Of a stretch of DNA of 55,909 nt, positions 47,696-55,909 are shown piece after piece. The position numbers were made by a program, and so were the translations under genes. The notes under the pieces were generated by a model. The model was not told the DNA's origin, ran no database searches, and saw only the letters and a program-made list of their open reading frames with translations. Source of the DNA: CAZVYJ01 sp964631565 (lineage in GTDB: Bacteria; Planctomycetota; Phycisphaerae; SM23-33). Positions within the stretch are counted from its first letter, which is position 1. Each line of letters begins with the position of its first letter. The DNA is taken from positions 1-55,909 of the forward strand of contig CAZVYJ010000018.1 in the NCBI GenBank assembly GCA_964631565.1, given 5' to 3'.

Positions 47696-49311
47696 TACCT
47701 GGCCGGTCGTTTTCGCAGGATTGTATAGAAGCCGAGTGTCAGTAAGCCGAGCACTGCAGGCTCGGGCACCCGGGTTACAAAGAGTCCGCCCGAGTCGTCC
47801 GTGAAGCCGATGCGGTATAGCACGGCCCCGTCATCGTTGAACCATCTCGGCTGGCCGTCGTCGCCACCGGAATCGCCGGTCGGATCGTCTATGTACGAGA
47901 CAATGCGGACATCTCCTTCCGACAATTCGAAAGGCTGTCCTGTGCAGGCGACGAGTATCAGTTCTCCGGACACTGGATCGGTGACATACAGCGCACGTAA
48001 TGACTCATTATTGAAACTCAGGTCCGCGATAATGGCTATCTGATCGGCTGCGTTTGAGCTGAACGCGACAATCTGCTTGAATGTCACGCCTTCATCCAGT
48101 TGCGGCGCCTGGTCGCCTCTTTTGAAAAGCAGCTTTGTGGTTCCGTCGCCGGCATTGGTCCAGAGGCTCGGCAGGTAGCTGCCGCCGTCCTGATGTATGA
48201 TCCCTTTGAAAACGACATGTCCCGCGTTGTTTATGATGGGATCGTCCACGTTGTACAGGGTGCTTCCCGGCATTTCGCTGATTTCGCCCACCCTGGCCAC
48301 TTCAATGAGATTGCCTGAATCCACCACCCAGATGCCGGAAGAGTCCCGGAATACAATCTGCCCGGAAGAGTTGATGTCGGGGTCCGTCAATGCGGTGAAT
48401 TGCTCGGAGCTTCCAGGTATATAGTCTCCACTTTTTACCACGGGAATCAGTGTGTTTCCCTGATTGGTCCATATGGCGCTCAGGCTGTAAGGTTCCCCCA
48501 GAGCCGCGGTGGAAATGGCGACGGAACCGGCCGAGTTGATCGTCAGGCTGGTGACTTTGCCCAATCCTTCCGGCTGCACGCCTTCCCTTGCCAGCATATG
48601 CAACTCGCCGTCCTGATCCCAGAATACGCCCTGGGCGGAGTTGCTGGAACCGGAACCTTCATACAGAACCACGGCAGTGAGGAAAATTCCATTGTTGCTG
48701 AACAGCGCCCTGTAATTGTTCGGGATAGAAGTGTTCTCCCAAGAGTAGAAAGTCACATCGCCTTCTATATCCGGGGCTGGCTGTTTTCTCCGGGCCGCCA
48801 GCTGCAGTTCGTTTATTGTGCCGGCCCAGAAACCGACACTGCCGACGGCCGGCGAATCTGTTTCGAGTGACGCCTTGAACATCATCTGGCCGGAATCGCT
48901 CAGTATCGGCGAGCCGAATTCCTGGAATGAACGGAATGTATCGCTTGTTCCGGGGGCGAGATCGCCCGTTTTGAACACTATCTGGAATGTGTATATATCG
49001 GAGCCTCGCTCCGCGACAACTAATTCATAATTCGAGGTGTTAAGAGCAGTAAAGGCCACTCGCCCGTTATTATCGATGGCGAAGCCTTCGATATAGTCGT
49101 ACCGCACATCGTCACCAATCTGAGTAATGGTGTAAGTCGGCAAAGGTGATGTTCCGGCGATGTCGGCTTTTGTCGTCAATGGCCCGAGCAGCAGGCAGGT
49201 CGCAATAACTGCAACCTCCAAGAAAATGCCCCTGTGATATCCGGCTTTGCGATTGAGCTTTTTCAAGAAACCATTTACCGTTCCAAACGGACCGCGAGCA
49301 TTATTACACAT
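47695..49311 (-). CDS. PEP-CTERM surface protein
   Basis: A 538-residue exported protein. A signal peptide with hydrophobic core near residues 30-46 is followed by a beta-rich body with recurring motifs such as INNAGHVVFKG, INSSGQIVFRD and LSDSGQMMFKA, spaced about 60-90 residues apart, which look like propeller or sheet repeats. The C-terminus is the PEP-CTERM sorting signal: VPEPAVLGLLTLGFYTILRKRPAR split as VPEP, a hydrophobic helix and an Arg-rich end. Exosortase cuts such proteins during export to the surface or an extracellular matrix. No exosortase gene is in the window. It is a single gene, convergent with hydA. Confidence 0.92.
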   Translation of the reverse strand: MCNNARGPFGTVNGFLKKLNRKAGYHRGIFLEVAVIATCLLLGPLTTKADIAGTSPLPTYTITQIGDDVRYDYIEGFAIDNNGRVAFTALNTSNYELVVAERGSDIYTFQIVFKTGDLAPGTSDTFRSFQEFGSPILSDSGQMMFKASLETDSPAVGSVGFWAGTINELQLAARRKQPAPDIEGDVTFYSWENTSIPNNYRALFSNNGIFLTAVVLYEGSGSSNSAQGVFWDQDGELHMLAREGVQPEGLGKVTSLTINSAGSVAISTAALGEPYSLSAIWTNQGNTLIPVVKSGDYIPGSSEQFTALTDPDINSSGQIVFRDSSGIWVVDSGNLIEVARVGEISEMPGSTLYNVDDPIINNAGHVVFKGIIHQDGGSYLPSLWTNAGDGTTKLLFKRGDQAPQLDEGVTFKQIVAFSSNAADQIAIIADLSFNNESLRALYVTDPVSGELILVACTGQPFELSEGDVRIVSYIDDPTGDSGGDDGQPRWFNDDGAVLYRIGFTDDSGGLFVTRVPEPAVLGLLTLGFYTILRKRPAR

Positions 49312-49446
49312 ATTCTGAAAATCCTCCCGATGAGCAACCGCCTATTGTGCAGTATTTTACCCGGTATTTGTCTGCTGTCAAGACACTTATGGCCATATCA
49401 AATATGGTCTATGTGGGCCGGACGCTACAGGAACGCCGAAAAGATG

Positions 49447-50727
49447 CTAATCCAGATCGAAAAGTTTCCTGATCGCCGCGATTTCCGAACGCACGGTATC
49501 GCTGCCGGCGGAGTGTTTGAGGTTGGTGGCTGCGGGGTGGAGTATGCGGCGGATCGTGCGGTGCAGCGTGCGGCGGAGGATTTCCTCGTCGTCTTCGGCG
49601 TCGTCGTGGCCGGACAGCTTATTGCACGCGTCGGCCAGCTCCTCGTCGGCGATAAGCTCCAGTTTCCTGTAGAGGGCCTCGATTGTCGGCGTGACGTCCC
49701 GTACGTTCAGGCTGTCCATGGCGGCGGCTACGTGCCGGGCGACGATGGCCTCCGCGTCGGCGAGGCTGCTGTGCCGCTGGGCCATCGTGTCGGCGACGAT
49801 GTGCTCCAGGTCGTCGATGTTGTACAGCGACACGCCCTTGATGCCTGCGGCGGCCGGCTCGACATCACGCGGCACGGCGATATCGACGATAAGCAGCGGG
49901 CGGTTTTTGCGTGCGGCCTGCGCGGCGGCTATCATTTTGCACGTCAGCACCGGCTGCGGCGAGGCGGTGGATGTCAGCACGATGTCGGCCTCGGCGAGTT
50001 TCGCGGTGAGGTCTTCCATGCGCACGGCCGAGCCGCCGACGCGGGCGGCAAGCTCTTTGGCCCGCTCGGGCGACCGGTTGGCTATCATTATCCCGCCGAC
50101 GCCAAGCTCGGCCAGGCGGCGGAGCATAAGCTCGTTCATCTTGCCTGCGCCGATGCTGAGTACGGTTTTTTGCGAAAAGTCGTGCGGCGAGCGGAACGCC
50201 TTGACGACGAAGTCGATCGCCACCGACGCCACGGAAACCTTGCCCTCGGCGAGCGTGGTTTCCCTGCGGACCTCGCGTGCGGCGCGGAGTGCGGTCTGGA
50301 ACAGTTCGTTCATTGTGGCCCGCGACGTGCCGGCGTCCAGCGCGGCGGAGTAGGCGTGCTTTATCTGTCCGATAATCTGGCTCTCGCCGAGCACGAGGCT
50401 GTCCAGGCCGGCCGCCACCGAGAAAAGCTGGCGGATGGCGTCGGCGTCGGCGAGCATGTAGAGAGATTTTTCGTATTCGCCGGCGGGCAGGCAGTGGTGC
50501 TCGCCGAGCCAGCGGACAAGCTCTTCCTCGCGCGGGTGGCCGTGCACGGGGCGCGCGGTGTAAATCTCCGTGCGGTTGCACGTGGAGAGCAGGACGAACT
50601 CCGCCTGCGGCCAGCGGACCGACAGGCTGTCGAGTGCGTCGGTTATCTGGTCGGCGTCGAATGCGAGCTTCTCGCGGAGCGCGACGCCGGCAGTCTTGTG
50701 ATTTATTCCTACGCAGACGATACGCAT
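49447..50727 (-). CDS. hemA: Glutamyl-tRNA reductase
   Basis: A 426-residue NADPH enzyme that reduces glutamyl-tRNA to glutamate semialdehyde, the first committed step of tetrapyrrole synthesis. MRIVCVGINHKTAGVALREK, the catalytic cysteine in LLSTCNRTEIY, GLDSLVLGESQIIGQIKHAY and the NADPH site SIGAGKMNELMLRRL are all present, with the C-terminal dimerisation helices. The ATG of MRIVCVG is preferred to one nine codons upstream. An R2 repeat lies between it and the siroheme gene on the same strand, so it may have its own promoter or be in an operon with it. Confidence 0.95.
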   Translation of the reverse strand: MRIVCVGINHKTAGVALREKLAFDADQITDALDSLSVRWPQAEFVLLSTCNRTEIYTARPVHGHPREEELVRWLGEHHCLPAGEYEKSLYMLADADAIRQLFSVAAGLDSLVLGESQIIGQIKHAYSAALDAGTSRATMNELFQTALRAAREVRRETTLAEGKVSVASVAIDFVVKAFRSPHDFSQKTVLSIGAGKMNELMLRRLAELGVGGIMIANRSPERAKELAARVGGSAVRMEDLTAKLAEADIVLTSTASPQPVLTCKMIAAAQAARKNRPLLIVDIAVPRDVEPAAAGIKGVSLYNIDDLEHIVADTMAQRHSSLADAEAIVARHVAAAMDSLNVRDVTPTIEALYRKLELIADEELADACNKLSGHDDAEDDEEILRRTLHRTIRRILHPAATNLKHSAGSDTVRSEIAAIRKLFDLD

Positions 50728-50816
50728 ATTGTCATTCGTCCCGTGCCAGTTCATTCATAATTGTTCGCACGGCGGCCGGGCCGCGGGCCAAAATTTTCAA
50801 AATAGCGGCTGGCGAT

Positions 50817-50938
50817 GTTTGAAAACTACGAAAAACTTTATATTGAGGGTGCCACGGGATGCTTGCATCCCGTGTTGCCTCTGAGTGAACACGGCTTGCG
50901 AGCAAGCCGTGCCACCCCTTTTGTTGAGTTTTCAAACA
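50817..50938. repeat. Dispersed repeat R2, copy 3
   Basis: Bounded by TGTTTGAAAACT and its exact complement; inside are GGGTGCCACGGG with its inverse and the palindromes CGGGATGCTTGCATCCCG and CGGCTTGCGAGCAAGCCG. The ends differ slightly from copies 1 and 2 (TTTGAAAA in place of TTTCAAAA). Confidence 0.8.
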
Positions 50939-50946
50939 GAGCCATA

Positions 50947-51567
50947 TCACTTGTTATCGACCATGTTCTTAAGTGCTTCCCGGACCGCAGATGAGCCTCG
51001 TGTCAAAAATTGTTCAAAAACTTCCTCGGCGGCCAGCTGACGCATTATATCCATTCGCCGGGCCGGGTCGGGAACCATTTCGGCGAGCCGGCGGCGTGCG
51101 TCGTCGAGTGCTGCTGCGAACTCGCCGATGTGGCCGGGCAGGGCGGCTGCAATGTAATCCTTCAGTTTGGCGGCCAGTGCGGGCGATGCTCCGCCCGTGC
51201 CGACGGCGACCACGACATCGCGGTCGGCTGCGACGGCCGGCAGGAAGAAGTCGCAGTCGTCCGGCTGGTCGGCGGCGTTGACCAGCGCGCCGAGCCTGCG
51301 GGCGTCGGCGGCGATGCGGGCGTTAAGCTCGCGGTCGCCGGTGCAGGCGAAAACGAGAAACGCGCCGTCCAGCAGCTCGCCTGCGTACTTCTGCCGGCGG
51401 ACGTCCACGCCGTCCAGGCCGGCTTCATCGTCGATTTTATCGGCCACCAGGCGCACGGCTGCCCCGGTGCGGCGAAGCGCTTTAACCTTGCGCATGCCGA
51501 CCAGCCCGCCGCCGATTACCACGGCGAGTTTGTCGTGCAGATTCAGCATTATCGGGAAAGTTTTCAT
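50947..51567 (-). CDS. Precorrin-2 dehydrogenase / sirohydrochlorin ferrochelatase-type protein
   Basis: A 206-residue protein of the Met8/SirC/CysG N-domain family, which oxidises precorrin-2 with NAD and may insert iron to make siroheme. The Rossmann motif VVIGGGLVGMRKVKAL, VFACTGDRELN and AADQPDDCDFFLPA, and GGASPALAAKLK near residue 125, are typical. A GAGG eight bases upstream supports the Met start. Between pabB and hemA, its position links siroheme to the tetrapyrrole entry step. Siroheme is needed for sulfite reductase, and cysE is at the other end of the window. Confidence 0.9.
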   Translation of the reverse strand: MKTFPIMLNLHDKLAVVIGGGLVGMRKVKALRRTGAAVRLVADKIDDEAGLDGVDVRRQKYAGELLDGAFLVFACTGDRELNARIAADARRLGALVNAADQPDDCDFFLPAVAADRDVVVAVGTGGASPALAAKLKDYIAAALPGHIGEFAAALDDARRRLAEMVPDPARRMDIMRQLAAEEVFEQFLTRGSSAVREALKNMVDNK

Positions 51568-51600
51568 AGTTATCGCCTCGCGGCCGTTCCTGAGAACCAA

Positions 51601-51725
51601 TAACAAAATAAACCACAGAGTTCACAGGGGACACAAAGTAAAACACATAAAGCCTTCAAATACTGTATTTTTATTTTCTGTCTGTGCTCTCTGTGTCCTT
51701 TGTGGTTCCATCTGTTTCTTTGTCA
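51601..51725. repeat. Dispersed palindromic repeat R1, copy 3
   Basis: Left arm AACCACAGAGTTCACAGGGG and right arm TGCTCTCTGTGTCCTTTGTG, with centre CCTTCAAATACTGTATTTTT. It ends exactly at the pabB stop codon. Confidence 0.82.
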
Positions 51726-53219
51726 TGTACTCTGAAGGACGCGCGTCCCTGGGGGGCTGCTTCGCGCCTGCTGGATAGCTTCCAGTATAGCCCGGGCCTT
51801 GTCGAGAGTTTCATGATATTCGCCGTCTGGCGACGAGTCGGCGACGATTCCGCCGCCGACCTGCACGTATGCGTCCTGCCCGTCGCAGATGACGGTGCGG
51901 ATGACGATGTTCCACTCGCACGAGCCGTCAACGCCGACGTGGCCGATGCAGCCGGTGTAGACCGAGCGGGCGGACGGCTCAAGCTCATCGATGATTTCCA
52001 TCGCGCGGATTTTCGGCGCGCCGGTAATCGAGCCGCCGGGAAACGTCGCGCGCATCAGCTCGGCCGGCCCGACGCCCGGCCGCAGCTCGCCGGCGACTGT
52101 TCCGACGAGGTGGAAAACGGTGGGGTGGGTCTCCAGGCGTCGCGGCTCGGTGACGCGGACCGTGCCGTAGCGGCACACGCGGCCGAGGTCGTTACGCAGC
52201 AGGTCGATAATCATCGCAAGTTCGGCGTTGTCTTTGGGGCTGGCGAGCAGGTCGGCGGCTGCGGCGCGGTCGGCGGCTTCGTCGCCGGTGCGAGGGCGCG
52301 TGCCTTTTATCGGGCGCGTCACGACGCGGCCGTCACGCACGCGGACGAACAGCTCCGGCGAGCTTGACGCGACGGCGCAGCGTCGGCCGGCCGACTCGAA
52401 GCTCAGGTAGGCGGCGTACCACGACGGGTTGCGGCGGCGAAGCGTTTTGTAGATTTCCTCCGGCGGCGGGGCGTCGGAAACATGGAACCGCTGCGAAAGG
52501 TTCACCTGGAAGATGTCGCCCGCGGCGATGTAGTCCACGCACCTGGCGACGGCCCGGCGATAGGCGTCCGGCGTGAAGTTTGACTTTGCGTCAGACGCGG
52601 TCGGACGAGCGGTCGCGTCTGCGGCGTGGGCGAGAGCGGGGGGCTTTTCCGGCGGTTCGGCTGCGGCGCGTGTGAAAATGTCCCGCAGCGTTCGTGCAGC
52701 CTGGCCGGCGCCGGCGGGGGACGAGTCGAACTTCAGGCTCACCAGCCACCAGCTCTGCTCGAGCGAATCGTAGAGCAGCAGCGCGTCGTAGAAGGCCATC
52801 CGCATGTCCGGCAGGTGGGTGTCGCGGACGGCCCTGCCGGGCAGGCGCTCGACGTGCCGGCCGACTTCGTAGCCGAAGTAGCCCATCCAGCCGGGGCAGT
52901 AGCCTGCCTCGGGCGGGCGGCCTTCGAGCTTCACGCAGCCGAACGCGCCGGCGATTGCGGCCCAGATGGCGTTGTCGCCTTCAGCCGGTGCGGCGCGTGC
53001 ATTTTTGAACGTGAGCCTGCCTTCGCGGAGCGTCATGACTTCGAGCGGCCGGCATGCGGCGATTGTGTATCGCCCGTAGTCGCCGTGCAGCGCGGAGGAC
53101 TCGAGCAGGACCGGGTCGGTTTCGCCGGCAAGCAGCTCCATGACCGCCCCCGGCGAGCACATGGCGCCAACCGGCTCGACTGCGATTCGCGCTGTAAGCT
53201 TGCCGTCGGCTTGAAACAT
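51723..53219 (-). CDS. pabB: Aminodeoxychorismate synthase component I
   Basis: A 498-residue chorismate-binding enzyme that makes aminodeoxychorismate for folate. The C-terminal core has FQVNLSQRF, SSSPELFV, PIKGTRPR with the Lys typical of PabB rather than the Ala of TrpE, LLRNDLGRVC, TFPGGSITGAPK and YTGCIGHV. The N-terminal half is the usual domain (YCPGWMGYFGYE). The glutamine amidotransferase PabA and the lyase PabC are not adjacent. The start is the Met of MFQADGKLTARI, with AGGCAGG in front. R1 copies lie on both sides of the gene. Confidence 0.92.
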   Translation of the reverse strand: MFQADGKLTARIAVEPVGAMCSPGAVMELLAGETDPVLLESSALHGDYGRYTIAACRPLEVMTLREGRLTFKNARAAPAEGDNAIWAAIAGAFGCVKLEGRPPEAGYCPGWMGYFGYEVGRHVERLPGRAVRDTHLPDMRMAFYDALLLYDSLEQSWWLVSLKFDSSPAGAGQAARTLRDIFTRAAAEPPEKPPALAHAADATARPTASDAKSNFTPDAYRRAVARCVDYIAAGDIFQVNLSQRFHVSDAPPPEEIYKTLRRRNPSWYAAYLSFESAGRRCAVASSSPELFVRVRDGRVVTRPIKGTRPRTGDEAADRAAAADLLASPKDNAELAMIIDLLRNDLGRVCRYGTVRVTEPRRLETHPTVFHLVGTVAGELRPGVGPAELMRATFPGGSITGAPKIRAMEIIDELEPSARSVYTGCIGHVGVDGSCEWNIVIRTVICDGQDAYVQVGGGIVADSSPDGEYHETLDKARAILEAIQQARSSPPGTRVLQST

Positions 53220-53271
53220 ACCTGCCTGATTGCCTTTCTGTCGCAGCGGTTGCGTTAACTCAGAAAACACA

Positions 53272-53384
53272 CAAATGAACCACAGGGTTCACAGAGGACA
53301 CAGAGTAAACACATGAAAACCTTCAAATACCGTATTTTATTCTCCGTGTTCTATGTGCTCTCTGTGGTTCAGGCTGTTTTGTTG
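53272..53384. repeat. Dispersed palindromic repeat R1, copy 4
   Basis: Left arm ATGAACCACAGGGTTCACAG and right arm TGTGCTCTCTGTGGTTCAGG with centre CCTTCAAATACCGTATTTTA. The right edge lies seven bases from the stop codon of the next gene. Copies 3 and 4 share a nearly identical centre, so they are closely related. Confidence 0.84.
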
Positions 53385-53390
53385 GCACTT

Positions 53391-54377
53391 TTAAATTTTG
53401 TCGTATTCGGCCTTGGTAAGGTTTTTTGCGGCCTTGGCGGCTGCGGCTTCCATCGGGTCGCTGCTGTCGATGTATTTCTCGATGAGCTTGTCGATCTGCC
53501 TCATATCGCCGCGGCTTTCGGCATACATGAACTTCAGGATGCCCAGCCAGAGAATCGCCTGCACCCGCCATGCTCGGTCCTGGTCGTTCTCGGCTATGTT
53601 GAATATGTCGCCTGGCTGGAGTTCGTTCAGGTCGCCCACCTTGAATATGGCGGTTTTCTCCCGAAATACGGCTATCATCGAGCCGGCCTGGTTTTCGTAT
53701 TCCCTGACGGCCGGTATGCGGGATTTATACGTATCGCCCAGCTTTTCATAAAATTCGCGGAGCTTTACTGCGGCCTCACGCTGCCACTCGACGCCGGCCT
53801 GCATCATGTAGGGCCTGCTTCGCTCGTTCACCATGTGCCAGCCCATTATCAGGATCATTTCCGTTACATTTGCGGCGTCTTTGTATTTATCGTGCTTTTC
53901 GTAGTAGGCCGAAAGCAGGTTCAGCGCCTGCATGACCTGTTCAAGCTCCTGGGCGGGTTCGTACACCCAGCCGACCTTGAATTCCGTCGGCGTGTACACG
54001 AAGGTGTAATGCATCTCTTCCTTTTCCGCGCCCAGCGAGACCTGCCTGGCGATGTCCTTGAGCATCGTCACCACGTCGCTGTCGAGTTCGAGCTCTTTTT
54101 CGGCGGCCGTGTCCATGGCCATCTCGATTTTTCCCTTGTTATCGTTGTAGAGCTTTATTGCCTTGGCGTAATCGTCGGCGGCGTTGCCGGTCCCGGTCAT
54201 GGGCCTGCCTGTGACCTCGGCCGGCGTGACGGTTAAGACGGCCTTGTCCATGAAGCCCCGCTTGGTGGTGGCGCGAGTCGGGTCTGAAGGGCTTGGGAAT
54301 ACAAACTTGAGTATGACTGCGACAGCGATAAGCAGCGCGATAGCGCCGGCTATTATCCATCCTATTTTGTTTCCCAT
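53391..54377 (-). CDS. Membrane-anchored protein of unknown function
   Basis: A 328-residue protein with an N-terminal membrane segment near residues 5-27 and a large, mostly helical C-terminal domain rich in Lys, Glu, Ala and Met. The region from about 60 to 320 looks like helical repeats (e.g. AQELEQVMQALNLLSAYYEK, MQAGVEWQREAAVKLREFYE, WRVQAILWLGILKFMYAESR). I recognise no family. AGGAG lies seven bases before the ATG. It is the gene after the large DUF4091-like protein on the same strand (gap of 41 bases), so the two are probably one operon. Confidence 0.78.
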   Translation of the reverse strand: MGNKIGWIIAGAIALLIAVAVILKFVFPSPSDPTRATTKRGFMDKAVLTVTPAEVTGRPMTGTGNAADDYAKAIKLYNDNKGKIEMAMDTAAEKELELDSDVVTMLKDIARQVSLGAEKEEMHYTFVYTPTEFKVGWVYEPAQELEQVMQALNLLSAYYEKHDKYKDAANVTEMILIMGWHMVNERSRPYMMQAGVEWQREAAVKLREFYEKLGDTYKSRIPAVREYENQAGSMIAVFREKTAIFKVGDLNELQPGDIFNIAENDQDRAWRVQAILWLGILKFMYAESRGDMRQIDKLIEKYIDSSDPMEAAAAKAAKNLTKAEYDKI

Positions 54378-54418
54378 TTTTTGCTCCTGAGAAAGGGTTA
54401 TGCATGTCGTGTAAAAAT

Positions 54419-55909
54419 CTATCCGGGTTTCATAAACGGGCGTATGAGCATGGTACCAAGATTCCGCGGGTCGTAGAAGTATCTGGGCGCTTCGGCCCAG
54501 TTTGAGGCCTCGCTGCCCTGCGTGGCGAAACGCATGAAGTTGATGCCCCACACTTCGGCGCTGCGGTTTTCGCCGAATGCTTCCAGCGGGATGGCCGCCT
54601 CGACGAACCATACGTCCTTTTGTTTCGAAACGGCGACTTTCGCCTGCACCGGCCAGGCGCTGACGCGCCCCAGCGGCGGGTCGCAGCTGACGCCTCGCTC
54701 GGCGATTACTATGCCGTTGGCCTTCACGACGAGATGGTAAAGGTCTTCGATGCTTTCGGCCTTCTTGCCCGGGTCCAGCAGCACTTCGACGAGGTCTTCG
54801 CCGCAGGCCATCAGCTGTTCGTAATGCACCGTGTTGTTGGTGTCGGCGACGATGCCGGCCATATTCGGCTCAGCGCAGCGTATCGTCAGGTACAGGTTGT
54901 CGTCGTCCCGCAGCACGAAGACGGATGTCTGTCTCTTCGCCAGCCCGCTGCCGTCCCTGCCTCTGCGTCCGATGAGCCTGAAATCGCCGGCGGTGTTCCC
55001 TGCCCGCATCGGCCACTCGTTAGGCACGCCGTCGATGAGTATGCTTCCGGCAGTCCGCCCGGCGATGACGATGGGCAGGGTGGCCGACACCAGCTTGGCG
55101 GGCCGGGCGTTGGTTGTTATGCGGATAGGCATGATAGTCTTGCCCGCGGTGTTGCCGGGCGGGCGCGGGCCTTCTGCCGCCAGCTGCACCGATTTCCTCG
55201 TCGCCGGCTCGAAGGATTCGATGGATATTTTTCCCGCAACGGGTTTCCAGCCTTCCGGCAGGGGCCCGAATTCCACGACGGTGTTTATCGGCTTGTTGTA
55301 CTCGTTGTAGAGGTCGAGCGTTATCGTCGCCTTTATCCGCGGGTCGACGCCGGCGAGGTCTATTTCGGATTTTACTTCCGGGACGATTATCTCCGCGAAC
55401 GTGCGGATCTGCTCCACGTGTACGTCGTGCGTTTTCATCTGGAAGTTGTCCCACGCTATGCGCTGCTCAAGCAGCTGGCGCCTGGGCGTCTGGCCGGCGT
55501 GGACGGCGTTGGAGACTTCCTCCGCGAGCAGCCGGCGGGCGAGCAGCCACGCCGAGGGGTCCTGAACCCATCCGCTGAGGCGCGGGTCGAGGTAATTGTC
55601 GCCGCTGGCCTCCATGCCGGCGTAGCGGACCATCGAATTCATGATGGCCGATGCGGTCTGTCCCTGCTGACGGGCCTCAAGCAGGCGCAGATAGGCGACA
55701 TCCTGCAGGCCGCGACGGAGCCGCTTCAGGCGGACCGACGGCAGCACTTCGTCCATGCCGAACTGTTTGCCCGGGTAGAACAGACGGGTTTCTGCGCCGG
55801 CCGTCGTGTCGAGAATGTTTTCAGTCCAGTTAAGCACCTCGGGCAGGAACAATCCCTTGCAGCGGTATTTCACGGCGAACCACGGGATGGCCCTTACGTC
55901 GGCCGGCGT
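54419..55909 (-). CDS. Large DUF4091/CBM9-like protein, 5' end outside window
   Basis: 496 residues visible; the frame is open to the window edge, so the N-terminal part is missing. The visible start RAIPWFAVKYRCKGLFLPE and FYPGKQFGMDEVLPSVRLKR fit the C-terminus of DUF4091, a domain in glycoside-hydrolase-like proteins. The next 170 residues form a beta-sandwich-like linker, and the last 180 (LRDDDNLYLTIRCAEPN, DLVEVLLDPGKK, FVEAAIPLEAFG, WGINFMRFAT) look like a CBM9-like sugar-binding domain. Such proteins are usually exported and act on polysaccharide; the signal and catalytic parts would lie upstream. The gene order suggests an operon with the following membrane-anchored protein. Confidence 0.8.
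   Translation of the reverse strand, partial: TPADVRAIPWFAVKYRCKGLFLPEVLNWTENILDTTAGAETRLFYPGKQFGMDEVLPSVRLKRLRRGLQDVAYLRLLEARQQGQTASAIMNSMVRYAGMEASGDNYLDPRLSGWVQDPSAWLLARRLLAEEVSNAVHAGQTPRRQLLEQRIAWDNFQMKTHDVHVEQIRTFAEIIVPEVKSEIDLAGVDPRIKATITLDLYNEYNKPINTVVEFGPLPEGWKPVAGKISIESFEPATRKSVQLAAEGPRPPGNTAGKTIMPIRITTNARPAKLVSATLPIVIAGRTAGSILIDGVPNEWPMRAGNTAGDFRLIGRRGRDGSGLAKRQTSVFVLRDDDNLYLTIRCAEPNMAGIVADTNNTVHYEQLMACGEDLVEVLLDPGKKAESIEDLYHLVVKANGIVIAERGVSCDPPLGRVSAWPVQAKVAVSKQKDVWFVEAAIPLEAFGENRSAEVWGINFMRFATQGSEASNWAEAPRYFYDPRNLGTMLIRPFMKPG

Noticed and set aside
49234..50760. A 508-codon open frame on the plus strand opposite hemA
   Set aside because: hemA motifs on the minus strand are complete; the opposite frame has Arg/Gly/Val-rich text only.
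1..55909. CRISPR arrays, rRNA and tRNA genes, intact insertion sequences
   Set aside because: I looked for regularly spaced repeats, tRNA T-loop text and transposase motifs across the window and saw none.

Overview
The window reads as a chromosome fragment of an anaerobic planctomycete, most likely a member of the Phycisphaerae (inference, no marker gene present). The reasons are a free-standing pseudopilin with the planctomycete-style C-terminus, a PEP-CTERM surface protein, a hybrid type IV pilus/type II secretion gene cluster, dense short palindromic dispersed repeats between genes, moderately high GC content, and an NAD(H)-linked [FeFe] hydrogenase that implies fermentative or hydrogen-producing metabolism.

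Layout. 1-19.1 kb is mostly housekeeping and scattered genes: a serine acetyltransferase cut by the window start, a conserved unknown, a lone pseudopilin, a TPR membrane protein coupled to an M42 aminopeptidase, purD, an unknown lipoprotein, a GNAT acetyltransferase, a small unknown, a minus-strand pyrR-pyrB-pyrC operon followed by a PilZ protein, a metallophosphoesterase, two radical SAM proteins, a small membrane protein, a nitroreductase and hemC. 19.2-40.7 kb, all on the plus strand, is the core: a PAS-GAF-receiver protein, then five prepilin-like proteins plus a GspK/PilX-like protein, PilM, PilN, PilO, a GspC/PilP-like protein, a secretin and a TPR lipoprotein. Next comes a block of signalling genes (membrane histidine kinase, single receiver, Cys-rich sensor-GAF-HD-GYP protein, STAS protein), then PilB, PilT and PilC, closed by a strong terminator. 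41-42.3 kb holds repeats and two membrane proteins, one of only 58 residues. 42.6-46.9 kb is a hydrogenase operon: receiver, NuoE-like, NuoF-like and HydA, with a Rex-like palindrome and a terminator-like hairpin in its leader. 46.9-47.7 kb is repeat-rich. The remaining genes are on the minus strand: a PEP-CTERM protein, hemA, a siroheme-synthase N-domain dehydrogenase, pabB, an unknown membrane-anchored protein, and a large DUF4091/CBM9-like protein cut by the window end.

How the genes work together. The 21.5-40.7 kb cluster can build an envelope-spanning pseudopilus machine: pseudopilins, inner-membrane platform (PilC), alignment proteins (PilM/N/O/P), secretin, assembly ATPase (PilB) and retraction-type ATPase (PilT). 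Its own phospho-relay and c-di-GMP-turnover genes sit between the envelope and motor genes. The prepilin peptidase is not in the window. The hydrogenase operon encodes the three subunits expected of an electron-bifurcating, NADH- and ferredoxin-coupled enzyme. pyrRBC is a compact, overlapping pyrimidine operon. hemA, hemC and the siroheme gene show that tetrapyrrole genes are dispersed in this genome.

All gene functions are inferred from sequence motifs read by eye; no database search was possible.
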